A DNA stretch of 43,851 bases from Verrucomicrobia bacterium 12-59-8 (lineage in GTDB: Bacteria; Verrucomicrobiota; Verrucomicrobiae; Verrucomicrobiales; Verrucomicrobiaceae): the NCBI GenBank assembly GCA_002279765.1, contig NCCR01000070.1, positions 1-43,851 on the forward strand. The letters are read 5' to 3'. This document shows positions 17,189 through 25,626 of the stretch, piece by piece. The translations under genes were made by a program, and so were the position numbers. The stretch's first letter is position 1. Each line of letters starts with the position of its first letter. Under the pieces are notes generated by a model. That model was not told the DNA's origin and searched no databases. It was given only the letters and a program-made list of their open reading frames with translations.

Positions 17189-20100
17189 TTATTTGTCTTT
17201 TGCAAAGGCGTGAAGGGCTGCTGTCCCGGGCCTTCGATGAGAACATACTTGCTGTGCAAGCCTTCTTCTCCGGCATCCGATGATGACACAGGCAAAGGGG
17301 CGCGCCGTTTCGGCACCGACGGCGTGAGACAAAGCAGCGGGCAGCAGGCCCAGGGCGGCCATGGCAGCAGTCATCACGACCGGTCGCACGCGACTGATGG
17401 CCCCCTCGCGCACGGCCTCGGCCATGCGCATGCCTTCTTTGCGCAGTTCACGAATGCGCTCGACCAAGAGCACCCCGTTTTGAACTGATACGCCAAAGAG
17501 GGCGATGAAGCCGACCAAGGCGGAGACAGACATCGCCAAACCCGCCAGCGGGAGGGCAAGAATTCCACCCACCGCAGCAAAGGGAACATTGAGCAGGATC
17601 AGGGTGGCGAGCTTCGCGGAATCAAAGGCGGTGAAGAGCAGGAAGAAAATCGCGACGAGTGTGATGGGCACGACCAAAGTCAGGCGCTTGACGGCGCGCT
17701 GCTGGTTTTCAAAGGCACCGGTCCATTCCAAGCGAAAGCCTTTGGGCAGGATGACCTGGGCATTGACTTTTTGCTGTGCTTCAGCCACCAGGGAACCCAG
17801 ATCGCGCCCGCGCACCGCGAGTTTCACAGCGGTCAAACGGGCATTTTCTTCGCGATAGATGCGGGCAAAACCCGGCTTTACCTCAACGGAAGCCAGGGCT
17901 CCAAGCGTGAGCCGTTCGCCATTGGACCCGGAGACAGGAATGCGGCGGATGCCGTCCAGGCTGGCGACCGAACGCGGGATCATTTTGACCACGAGATCAA
18001 AGGTGCGCTCACCTTCGAGCACCTTGGTGGCGACAGACCCGCCCATGGAAGTCTCAATCACGGACTGCACATCCGTCATCGACAATCCAACACGGGAGAT
18101 GGCGGTCCGATCCACGGCAATCTGCACCTGCGGCTGTCCCATCAGCCGGTCGGTGCCTACATCCGCAGCACCTGGGACGGTGTTGAGAATGTCCACGATC
18201 TGATCGGCGATCTGCTGGAGCTTTTCAGGCTCATCGCCGAAGATTTTCACACTCAGCTCGGACTTCACTCCGGAGATGGCTTCGTTGACGTTGTCCTCAA
18301 TGATCTGGCTAAACTGAAACTGCACGCCGGGCACTTCGATGTTGAGCCTGACCTTCATCGCTTTGACGAGGCCGTCGCGGTCTTTGGCGGTCTTCCATTC
18401 TTCACGCGGATAAAGATCCACGGAGGTTTCGCTGACATCGAAGCCATTCACGTCCGTGCCATCGTCCGGCCTGCCATTCTGGGTGATGATGGATTTTGAT
18501 TCTGGAAAAGAAGAGAGAACGGCGCGCATGCGCCGCATGATCTGCGCTGACTCGGAGGGTGAGATGGTCTGCGGCAGAAAGGAACGGATATACAGGGAAC
18601 CTTCGTCCAGCTTGGGCAGGAACTCCGTGCCTGTGTGCGAGGAAACAACACCGGCAACCACCAGCATGATCACCCCACTGAAAACGATCGTGCGACCGTG
18701 CTTGAGCGCCCAGCCAAGCGACGGGCGGTACATGCGCAGAAGGATGCGCACGAGCCATGATTCATGCTCCCCAAGTCCCTTTTTGAGCGCGTAACTGGCC
18801 AACAACGGCACGATGGTCAGAGCCAGAATGGTTCCGGCAATCAGCGCAAACGTCAGCGTAAGCGCCATCGGCTTGAAGATTTTCCCCTCAACGCGCTGCA
18901 TGGTGTAGAGCGGCAGGAATGCCGTGAGTAGGATGGCTTTGGAAAAGAGGATGGGTCGTCCCATCTGCCCCACGGCCTTGGGCAGGAGTTTGAACAGGGA
19001 CTCTTTTTTATCCCGCCGCTCATGCATCATGCGCAGCAGGTCCTCGATGACCACCACGGCGGAATCCACAATGATGCCAAAGTCGATGGCACCCATGGAA
19101 ATAAGATTGGCCGGAATGCCGCGCAGATCCAGCATGAAGAACGCGCCCAGCAACGACAGTGGGACTACGGCGGCCACCACGAGAGCGGAACGAATGTTCC
19201 CCAGACCGAGGAACATGATGAGCACAAGCAGCACGAGTCCGATGCCATCCGCCATATTTTTATTCACCGTGTGGAGGGTGCGGTTGATGAGATTGGTGCG
19301 GTCGTAGTGCATGTGGATCTGCACCCCGGGAGGCAGGAATTTGGAGTTGATGATGTCAATCTTCGCCCGCACTCCTTCGAGCACCTCCATGGCATTCTCT
19401 CCTTTACGGAGCATCACGATGCCCTCGATGGCGTCATCCACATCGTAATGTTCGGCAGGAATGTTGCGCCCTACACGACCAAGGCGCAGTTGCTCGCCGA
19501 TGAGAACGCGTCCCAGATCTTTGACGCGGATAGGCGTGCCGCCGCGTGTTTCCACCGCGATCAGGCCAATGTCTTCGAGCGACTGCACAAAGCCGAGGCC
19601 GCGAACGATGAACATTTCCGGTCCGTGCTCTATGTAGGCACCGCCGGCATTTTTGTTGCCGGCAGAAAGCGCGTCGAGGACCTGACGCAGCGAAATGTCA
19701 TAGGACAGCAGCTTCATGGGGTCGATCAGCACCTGATACTGCTTGGTGGCACCGCCAAAACCAATGACATCGACGACGCCTGAGACGGTACGCAGCTGGC
19801 GCTCGACGATCCAGTCCTGCACAGCGCGCAGTTCGGTGGAAGGCATGCTCTTGGGCGCATCCAACGTGTAGCGGTAAATCTCACCGACGGGCGTCGTGTC
19901 AGGCGAAAGACGGGTGTCCGCATCAGGCGGCAGACTGACGCTGGAAAGCAGTTGGAACGCCATGTTCCGACAGTAAGCGCGGTCGGCGTCATCTTCGAAA
20001 ACGATGGTGACCTGCGAGAGGCCGAAGAGGGACACGGAACGGATGGAGGACCGTTTGGGAATGCTGTTCATGGCATTCTCAATGGGCACGGTCACCAGGC

Positions 20101-20284
20101 GCTCCACCTCTTCTGCTGCACGCCCGGGCAGCAGCGTGATGATCTGCACCGAGACATTGGTGACGTCGGGATAGGCCTCAACCGGTAGGCGGTTGAAGGC
20201 CAGCGCGCCAGCGAGCACGAAGAGCACCATCAACGCAAAGGCGATGGGCCGGTGTTTAAGGACGTATTTAGTGAGCGTGCCCAT
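17189..20284 (-). CDS. CzcA-type RND transporter with aberrant C-terminus (TM12 lost)
   Basis: The 1031-residue product is a second HME-RND pump. It has VEAYPDVTNVSVQ near residue 40, the TM4 motif DFGIIVDSAVVVIED (Asp401, Asp407, Glu414) and the second porter half. It is well conserved up to ARPFACVIIG (about residue 1003); the last 28 residues then become basic and unlike any RND tail (GCRRRRLAQQVCSHRRPG). The expected TM12 is missing. In the +1 frame the sequence after this point reads EEGLHSKYVLIEGPGQQPFTP and continues to a stop at 17149-17151, which looks like a real tail. A deletion removing about 60 bp with a frame change therefore explains it. It follows the adaptor gene by 5 bp, and is probably non-functional as written. 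Confidence 0.88.
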   Translation of the reverse strand: MGTLTKYVLKHRPIAFALMVLFVLAGALAFNRLPVEAYPDVTNVSVQIITLLPGRAAEEVERLVTVPIENAMNSIPKRSSIRSVSLFGLSQVTIVFEDDADRAYCRNMAFQLLSSVSLPPDADTRLSPDTTPVGEIYRYTLDAPKSMPSTELRAVQDWIVERQLRTVSGVVDVIGFGGATKQYQVLIDPMKLLSYDISLRQVLDALSAGNKNAGGAYIEHGPEMFIVRGLGFVQSLEDIGLIAVETRGGTPIRVKDLGRVLIGEQLRLGRVGRNIPAEHYDVDDAIEGIVMLRKGENAMEVLEGVRAKIDIINSKFLPPGVQIHMHYDRTNLINRTLHTVNKNMADGIGLVLLVLIMFLGLGNIRSALVVAAVVPLSLLGAFFMLDLRGIPANLISMGAIDFGIIVDSAVVVIEDLLRMMHERRDKKESLFKLLPKAVGQMGRPILFSKAILLTAFLPLYTMQRVEGKIFKPMALTLTFALIAGTILALTIVPLLASYALKKGLGEHESWLVRILLRMYRPSLGWALKHGRTIVFSGVIMLVVAGVVSSHTGTEFLPKLDEGSLYIRSFLPQTISPSESAQIMRRMRAVLSSFPESKSIITQNGRPDDGTDVNGFDVSETSVDLYPREEWKTAKDRDGLVKAMKVRLNIEVPGVQFQFSQIIEDNVNEAISGVKSELSVKIFGDEPEKLQQIADQIVDILNTVPGAADVGTDRLMGQPQVQIAVDRTAISRVGLSMTDVQSVIETSMGGSVATKVLEGERTFDLVVKMIPRSVASLDGIRRIPVSGSNGERLTLGALASVEVKPGFARIYREENARLTAVKLAVRGRDLGSLVAEAQQKVNAQVILPKGFRLEWTGAFENQQRAVKRLTLVVPITLVAIFFLLFTAFDSAKLATLILLNVPFAAVGGILALPLAGLAMSVSALVGFIALFGVSVQNGVLLVERIRELRKEGMRMAEAVREGAISRVRPVVMTAAMAALGLLPAALSHAVGAETARPFACVIIGCRRRRLAQQVCSHRRPGTAALHAFAKDK

Positions 20285-20289
20285 GGCGT

Positions 20290-21465
20290 TTAGTGTTCGG
20301 CCTTCTCCGCGCCAGCGTTGGCAGTACTGGTATTGGCATCCAGGAGGCTCTCCAATACAAGCGCACCTTCGGAGACCACCTCTTCGTCGGCTTTCAGTCC
20401 TTGGCTGACAAAGACATGTCCGGCATCCTCGGCGGCGGTGGTGATCTGCCGCATTTCGAAGTCACTCTCAGATTTGCGCACGAAAACGCAGGCCTTTCCT
20501 TCCCGCAAAAAGACCGCCTTAAGCGGCACCTGTGGCATTTTGGTCACATGAGTGATGACATTGACATCCACATACATCTGCGCCTTGAGCAACTTCTCCG
20601 GATTGGCGACCGAACCTTTCGCCACCACGGTGCGCGTTTCCGGATTCAGCGACTGCCCGATCACTGTCAGGACTCCAGGAAAACTCTTGTCGCCATAAGC
20701 TCGTGAATGAATTTCCAGCTTCTGTCCCACCTGTAGATTCGACAAATCCTGCTCACTGACATCCAGGTGAACCCACAGAGATTCAGGATCAGAGATGACG
20801 AACAGCGGAGCTGCCACCACGGCCATGCCAGCGAGCATCTGATCGGATCTCACCTCCTGGCCTGGCTGCACATTACGATCCACGATCACCCCGCCCATGG
20901 GCGCATTCAGTGCAAAGGCACCGTTCACATCTCCACCATGCCCGCCCCAGACGGCAAGCCGCTCAACCGCACGATCACGCTCTGACTGGGCGTCGTGAAA
21001 AGCATTGTCCGCCGAATCCAGTTCCTTTTGCGGAAGCACCCCTTGCTTGAGCAAATCACGGGTGCGATCCAGCACCCGTTTGGCCAGCGCCAGATCCGCC
21101 TCGGACTTGACCGCATCTGCCTGCGCCTGGCCAAAATCCGGGGAGGTGATGCGCGCGAGTTCATCCCCCTCCTTCACTTTCTGCCCACGAGCACCTTTGA
21201 TGCTTGCAACACGCCCAGCCAGAGGGGAAAAGACATTGGTGGTGACATCCTCATTCCAGACCAGTTTGCCGGTCAGGTGCAGAACCACCTCGTCTTTTTC
21301 CCTGGCCTGCTGAACTCCGATGGCCTTGAGCTGCGGATCCCCTGACGTGAAAATCAGACTGTTCTGCTCCACTTTGATGGGAAAAGGATCCTGCTCTATA
21401 ACCGGGGCGGGTTTGCAGGCGGCGATAAGCAGCGCCAGAAGCCATGAGTGTTTGACGATTTGCAT
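20290..21465 (-). CDS. czcB: Periplasmic adaptor (membrane fusion protein) of an RND heavy-metal efflux system
   Basis: The 391-residue lipoprotein (lipobox LIAAC) is a CzcB/CusB-type adaptor that bridges an RND pump and a TolC channel. Domains in order: a beta-barrel start (VVLHLTGKLVWNEDVTTNVFSPLAGRV), lipoyl half (GARGQKVKEGDELARITSPDFGQAQAD), an alpha hairpin (about 115-170), second lipoyl half (NAPMGGVIVDRNVQPGQEV), beta barrel (LWVHLDVSEQDLSNLQVGQKLEI) and the membrane-proximal domain. No His/Met-rich metal-binding tail is seen. It is the only adaptor gene in the window, although two RND pumps and two outer-membrane factors are present. Gaps of 12 bp and 5 bp to its neighbours indicate an operon of outer-membrane factor, adaptor and pump. 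Confidence 0.93.
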   Translation of the reverse strand: MQIVKHSWLLALLIAACKPAPVIEQDPFPIKVEQNSLIFTSGDPQLKAIGVQQAREKDEVVLHLTGKLVWNEDVTTNVFSPLAGRVASIKGARGQKVKEGDELARITSPDFGQAQADAVKSEADLALAKRVLDRTRDLLKQGVLPQKELDSADNAFHDAQSERDRAVERLAVWGGHGGDVNGAFALNAPMGGVIVDRNVQPGQEVRSDQMLAGMAVVAAPLFVISDPESLWVHLDVSEQDLSNLQVGQKLEIHSRAYGDKSFPGVLTVIGQSLNPETRTVVAKGSVANPEKLLKAQMYVDVNVITHVTKMPQVPLKAVFLREGKACVFVRKSESDFEMRQITTAAEDAGHVFVSQGLKADEEVVSEGALVLESLLDANTSTANAGAEKAEH

Positions 21466-21477
21466 GATGTGATAGAA

Positions 21478-22824
21478 TCAAAAGTGGACGATCCAAATGC
21501 CTGCCGCGCGGTGCAGTTCGATAACCGCGCGAGCATGATCGCTTTGGGCGCTGTAAAAACTCTGCCAGACCTCATTGGCCTTGCGCTGAGCATCCAGCAG
21601 TTCCAGCAGCGAAGAGCCACCGCGCTTGTAACTGACCACCCGCTTCTCCAGGGCAGCATCGACATCCTTCAGCACGCCACCTTGATAAAGGTCCACCCGC
21701 TGACGGGCGATTTCGTAAAGAGAAAGCGCCTGACGCACAGCCACGCCGACCTGGACCTCGGCATTGTCGAGTTGCAGCTGTGCCTGGCTTGCCATGGCCT
21801 CGGAGGCGGCAATGCCGGTCTTGTTCCGGTTCCAGATTGGCAATGGAACAGATAACATCACCCCGCCCATGTTATAAAGTGGCTGGGGAGAAACTTGATT
21901 GTACGATGGGGTGCTTTGCTGCCAGACCAATCCTAAATTGACATCTGGAACACGCTTGGCCTTCTCCAGATTGATATTGGCCAGCGCCGCATCACGCAGA
22001 TGACGCATGGCAAGCAGATCGGGCCGGTTCCGTATCGCGCTGGACAGCAACTTGAACAACTCAGTGCTCTGCGGTGAGACATCCAGAGTTCCCACCGGAT
22101 ACCATTGGGTGCCTGAAAATTGCGGCCCCAAGAAGGCATTCAGGCCCAGTTCTGCATTTGCAGCCTGAGCCTGCGCGTTAAGCAGTTCAGCCTCAAACTG
22201 GCGGACTTCAACTCTCGTTTGCAGCAGGTCCACATCACTGATGTCACCAGCCTTCTGGCGCTCCTCCTGGGCCTGCAGCAGCTCCCGCAGCAGAGTGGCG
22301 GTGCGCTGAAACTGCGAGGCCACCTTCCCCAGGGCAATCGCGTCGGCATAAGCAGCGGAGGCGTCCAAACGCAGGTTCTGCAGGAAACTCTGTAATGTGG
22401 CAGAAGTGGCCGCATAGTTTTTCCTGGCGACCAGCCATCGTTTGGTTCTTTTGCCGCCCATTTCGAAGACTTGGGAAATACTCGTCTGGTAGTAACCAGG
22501 GAGGCTTTGTGAGCGCGTATGCGTCAAGTCTCTCCCATTGCCAAATTGCAGCACCGGATTTTGGAAGAGCTTGGCGGCCACGATCACGGTCTCCGCGATC
22601 GACACATTGTAGCGTTGAGACGCATAGGCGAGGTTTGAGGCAGCCACCTTAGCCAGGTAGTCCTCCAGCTTGATTGCCTTCCGCTGGGTGGAAAGCTTGG
22701 TGAGTTCCGCCAGACGTTCCGCCGACGGCCCCTCGGTGTCTTGCGGCAGGGCGGGAGAGTCCGCAGCAGCCCCCCGAAGTGCCGAGCACAACATCAGCAG
22801 TAATAGGCAAAAACAGGTTTTCAT
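21478..22824 (-). CDS. czcC: TolC-family outer-membrane factor (CzcC/CusC-like)
   Basis: The 448-residue protein begins with a signal peptide (MKTCFCLLLLMLCSALRGAAA) and has the twofold outer-membrane-efflux architecture: paired long helices (ERLAELTKLSTQRKAIKLEDYLAKV through the Gln/Ala/Glu-rich middle) and the strand segment VMLSVPLPIWNRNKTG typical of the metal-exporting subgroup. It should be the outer-membrane duct of the tripartite pump encoded by the next two genes. It is the first gene of this operon. The 331 bp upstream have no obvious gene and should hold the promoter. Confidence 0.92.
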   Translation of the reverse strand: MKTCFCLLLLMLCSALRGAAADSPALPQDTEGPSAERLAELTKLSTQRKAIKLEDYLAKVAASNLAYASQRYNVSIAETVIVAAKLFQNPVLQFGNGRDLTHTRSQSLPGYYQTSISQVFEMGGKRTKRWLVARKNYAATSATLQSFLQNLRLDASAAYADAIALGKVASQFQRTATLLRELLQAQEERQKAGDISDVDLLQTRVEVRQFEAELLNAQAQAANAELGLNAFLGPQFSGTQWYPVGTLDVSPQSTELFKLLSSAIRNRPDLLAMRHLRDAALANINLEKAKRVPDVNLGLVWQQSTPSYNQVSPQPLYNMGGVMLSVPLPIWNRNKTGIAASEAMASQAQLQLDNAEVQVGVAVRQALSLYEIARQRVDLYQGGVLKDVDAALEKRVVSYKRGGSSLLELLDAQRKANEVWQSFYSAQSDHARAVIELHRAAGIWIVHF

Positions 22825-23155
22825 GGGATTCGTGGCGAGATCAATGACGGACAGTTAGGCAGGTTATGTCCCGTCGTTGAATGTACATTGGTTCCTGACG
22901 GATTCTTCATGTTGAAATGTGACTGCCCCAAATGAGGCATGCGGCTCCTGACCAAGCTTTGCAGTCGGACTTTTTTGAATAATGCAGAAGTAACAGGAAG
23001 GGGCGCACTTTGAACTCCAACTGGCACCGCTTAACTACCGCATCTATAAGGGCGGCAGTATTGACGACGAATGGGGTCCGAAATAAGTTTGGCCCAGCCA
23101 GACTCCTCCGGAACAGCATCCGGGAGCATGCAAGCGAGGGTGGCGTGGGTGGTGA
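22825..23155. other. Intergenic region, 331 bp, upstream of the efflux operon
   Basis: No gene is supported; a 70-codon minus-strand frame (22907-23119) has no ribosome binding site and looks random. This is the likely promoter region of the czcCBA-type operon. I see no clear sigma-70 promoter. AGTTAGGCAGGTTATG near 22853 vaguely resembles a DtxR-type half-site but is not palindromic. Confidence 0.45.
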
Positions 23156-23644
23156 TTACTTGAGCTGCTTCCGCAGTGCCTCGTTGCTGATGGCCTCACC
23201 GAGAACAGTGTCGCCACTGAGCACCTGCACCAGATAGCCATGGTAGCGATGCCCCGACTCCTCGACGGTTTTGGTTGACCTCCTGCCGCTTTTTTCGGTG
23301 TGCATCGGCGTATAGACAAAGGCCACCTTGGGAGTGGTCAGGTCTGCATATCTGCCGTTGGCATCCACCGTGATATTCATGTCGCCGGATTTCTCAACCA
23401 CGATGCTGTCCGAACCGCGCCGGAGATTGGCGGCAACCAAGGTCCATTTCAGAGTCACTCTCTCCAGCTTGGTGCCGGTGAGGTTGGTGATGCGCACATT
23501 GAGCCAGTGGGCGCGGGTAACTTCTGCTTGTTTCTTGTCGGCGGTTTTGTTTTCACTGGCAGCTTTGACGGTGAGCATGACCGAGCCGGCGGACGCAACG
23601 CTGGCGAACAGCAGACTGCAAAGGATCGAAAGAGGAATGTTCAT
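23156..23644 (-). CDS. Secreted protein of unknown function
   Basis: The 162-residue product has a clear signal peptide (LSILCSLLFASVASAGS). The mature part is predicted mainly beta: alternating strands such as AHWLNVRITNLTGTKLERVTLKWTLV and DMNITVDANGRYADLTTPKVAFVYTP, ending in HRYHGYLVQVLSGDTVLGEAISNEALRKQL. It looks like a single beta-sandwich domain with an exposed C-terminal helix. I do not recognise a named family. The gene stands alone 331 bp upstream of the efflux operon on the same strand; a role in metal handling is possible only by location. Confidence 0.65.
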   Translation of the reverse strand: MNIPLSILCSLLFASVASAGSVMLTVKAASENKTADKKQAEVTRAHWLNVRITNLTGTKLERVTLKWTLVAANLRRGSDSIVVEKSGDMNITVDANGRYADLTTPKVAFVYTPMHTEKSGRRSTKTVEESGHRYHGYLVQVLSGDTVLGEAISNEALRKQLK

Positions 23645-23782
23645 AAAGAATGAAGTTTAAAGTGATGATCTCCTAGAGAGAAAAAATGCGGCATGAGCTG
23701 GCAGAGATCGGATCGACCCAGCCGCGAAAAGAATGGAGACGGAAGCAAGCCACCTGTTTTCAGGAGCATGCACTGTGCCTGT

Positions 23783-24103
23783 TCAACAGCATTCCTTGCA
23801 CAACCAGCGGTGTCGGCGGACACCTGGGTGCATTTTTAAATCATCAGCTCCATTGAGCGACAAAATCAATCCTGACTTTTCCCACAGGATCATCAAGTGC
23901 AGCCCTGTGAGGCTTGAAGGGGCGTACTCTATGGATGGATGATCACGCAGCCCGCCAAGCTTAAATTCGGTATCATCGTCATCCAATACGAAGACCAGGC
24001 TGGATGGATCCTTCACCGCCGCAGATGCACACGGCGAAGAGCATAGCTCCATGCCAAACATGAGCAGGATTAAAATGGATGTGATGTACGAGCACCAGCG
24101 CAT
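23783..24103 (-). CDS. Small secreted hypothetical protein next to mntR
   Basis: The 106-residue frame starts with a hydrophobic signal-like segment (ITSILILLMFGMELCSSPCASAA) followed by a hydrophilic part with an acidic cluster (DDDDTE) and ending in two cysteines (CKECC). It is not recognised. It lies 104 bp downstream of mntR on the same strand. The general layout (signal peptide, short beta-prone mature part, position in the metal block) is like that of the 16578-17081 product, but I see no clear sequence similarity. It could be spurious; codon composition and signal peptide favour a real gene. Confidence 0.45.
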   Translation of the reverse strand: MRWCSYITSILILLMFGMELCSSPCASAAVKDPSSLVFVLDDDDTEFKLGGLRDHPSIEYAPSSLTGLHLMILWEKSGLILSLNGADDLKMHPGVRRHRWLCKECC

Positions 24104-24207
24104 ATTTCGGTCGGACGCCTGACTTAACGAATGATTGTCATGGTAGCTATCACAAGCTTTCGATTCTTTCTTTAACTGGATTCGACCATTCCTTTAACGC
24201 TCTTCGA

Positions 24208-24708
24208 TCAAGTCAAACCCGCCAGCTTGCCTCTGAGCTTGCGCATCAAAACAGCATTGCCCTCCAGCTCCTCCATCAACAGGGTCAGAACATCCAGGGT
24301 CTGGCGGCTGATGTGATGCTCCATGCCTTCAACATCCTCATGCACTGTCTGCGGATCGAGACCGAAACCCGCCAGCAGACGCGTCAAAACCTCATGCCGC
24401 CGTGCGATTTCAGCCCCAACCTGGCGGCCTTCCTCGGTCAAAACCACACCGCGATAGCGCTCATAGACCACAAACCCTTCCGCATCGAGCTTCTGGATCA
24501 TGTTCGTCACGCTGGCCTGAGAGATGTTTAGATTTTTGGCGATGTCCACCACGCGGGCATAGCCCTTCGAAGCGATAAGATTGTGAATCTGCTCGAGGTA
24601 ATCCTCGATGGCGGGAGAACCGAGGTGGCTGGTGTGTTCCTTGCGTTTGGCGGACATGTGCTCAACGAAAATGGAGCGCGCGGTGTTGTCTTCAACGAAG
24701 AAAGCCAT
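24208..24708 (-). CDS. mntR: Manganese-responsive DtxR/MntR-family transcriptional regulator
   Basis: MntR dimers bind DNA when loaded with Mn(II) and repress Mn uptake genes (in some bacteria they activate efflux). The 166-residue protein has the N-terminal winged helix (ARVVDIAKNLNISQASVTNMIQKL then GFVVYERYRGVVLTEEG) and the dimer/metal domain. All six metal ligands known from Bacillus MntR have counterparts: Asp36, Glu39, His105, Glu127, Glu130 and His131 (in IEDYLEQ, RRHEVL and DVEGMEHHIS). There is no SH3-like C-terminal domain, as expected for MntR rather than DtxR or IdeR. It has about 17 extra N-terminal residues; Met at residue 18 is an alternative start. It is divergent from the outer-membrane protein/mntH/usp genes with 45 bp between, so it very probably controls them. 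Confidence 0.92.
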   Translation of the reverse strand: MAFFVEDNTARSIFVEHMSAKRKEHTSHLGSPAIEDYLEQIHNLIASKGYARVVDIAKNLNISQASVTNMIQKLDAEGFVVYERYRGVVLTEEGRQVGAEIARRHEVLTRLLAGFGLDPQTVHEDVEGMEHHISRQTLDVLTLLMEELEGNAVLMRKLRGKLAGLT

Positions 24709-24714
24709 ATTTGC

Positions 24715-24742
24715 CCTTGCAAGGAATGTTAGTCATAACTAA
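24715..24742. promoter_or_regulatory. Candidate MntR operator in the mntR/mntH divergent promoter
   Basis: Two palindromes lie side by side: CCTTGCAAGG (24715-24724, perfect) and TTAGT-N4-ACTAA (24729-24742, perfect 5-bp arms). Around the first, TTTGCC and AAGGAA flank it much as in the Bacillus MntR box. A weak sigma-70-like pair TTGCCC (24711-24716) and CATAAC (24734-24739), spaced 17 bp, would place the -10 element inside the second palindrome. Both lie within the 45 bp separating the start codons, as expected for an autoregulated Mn switch. Confidence 0.5.
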
Positions 24743-24753
24743 ATCTCTTCACA

Positions 24754-25610
24754 ATGACTAAACAGATCGTCTCATGCATAGCTGTCGCCATCAGCCCCTT
24801 CGCTGCGGCGGACGACTGGATAGTGATGGCGCGCGAAACTCCCCGCCCTCTGAGCACCGACCGCCCCGACCAGACCGAATCCGCGCATACCGTTCCGAAA
24901 GGCTGGTTTCAGGTCGAAAGCAACCTGGTCTCATTCAGCCGCACTTACGGTGAAGGCGAGCAAGCCCAGGACACCTCCCTGTGCGATTTTCTCTTGAAAT
25001 ACGGCATCACCCAGAACACCGACCTGCAGATCGGCTGGGCCCCCGGGCTGCTGCATCGTGACAAGGATTCTGACGGCGTCCTGACTGACAAAAGCAGCGG
25101 CAGTGGCGACGTTTACCTACGCATGAAGACCAATCTGGTGGGCAACGATACCGGGCCGTACGCCCTGGCCGTGCTGCCCTGGGTGAAAGCCCCGACCGCG
25201 ACCGCAGGATTGGGGAACCAACCTGGGTGAAAGCCCCGACCGCGACCGCAGGATTGGGGAACCAACGCTGGGAATACGGATTCACGATCAATCAGGAACT
25301 CGACATCGGAGGCGGCTGGGAACTCGGTTCCAGCATCTTTCTCGCCATGGCGGTGACGGATGAGCGCGAACGCTACTTCGAGCCTGCCTTCACCCTCGCA
25401 CTGGGGCACGACCTTACCGAGCAACTGGCCTTTTACGTGGAAACTTACCAGGGCTGGCTCAACGACGATGGGCGTTACTGGCAGTCCTCCTTCGACGGTG
25501 GACTCACCTACCTTGTCACGCCGGATATGAAGTTCGATGCTGGTGTAAACTGGTTCTTCAATGGCCATCAAACGCTGAATCCCTTTGTAGGCGTCTCATT
25601 CCGCTTCTAA
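24754..25610 (+). pseudogene. Outer-membrane protein (MetA-pathway/transporter family), split by a 44-bp tandem duplication
   Basis: Two adjacent frames (24754-25230 and 25227-25610) encode the two halves of one outer-membrane beta-barrel protein. It has a signal peptide, then LSTDRPDQTESAHTVPKGWFQVE and alternating strands ending in the barrel terminus [10 protein letters not shown]. This pattern matches the 'putative MetA-pathway of phenol degradation' (PF13557-like) channels. The break is an exact 44-bp duplication (25178-25221 and 25222-25265), which shifts the frame and gives a stop at 25230; removing one copy restores a continuous 270-residue protein. It is the first gene after the mntR operator and precedes mntH by 16 bp, so an intact form may have been a Mn-regulated outer-membrane channel. 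A sequencing or assembly error is a real alternative. Confidence 0.82.
25178..25265. repeat. Perfect 44-bp tandem duplication
   Basis: Positions 25178-25221 are repeated exactly at 25222-25265. The unit length is not a multiple of three, so it disrupts the outer-membrane protein gene. The lack of any divergence between copies points to a very recent event or an assembly artefact. Confidence 0.95.
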
Positions 25611-25626
25611 TTCAATCCCCATACCC

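Noticed and set aside
22907..23119. 70-codon minus-strand frame upstream of the efflux operon
   Set aside because: No ribosome binding site, no domain, and the composition looks non-coding.
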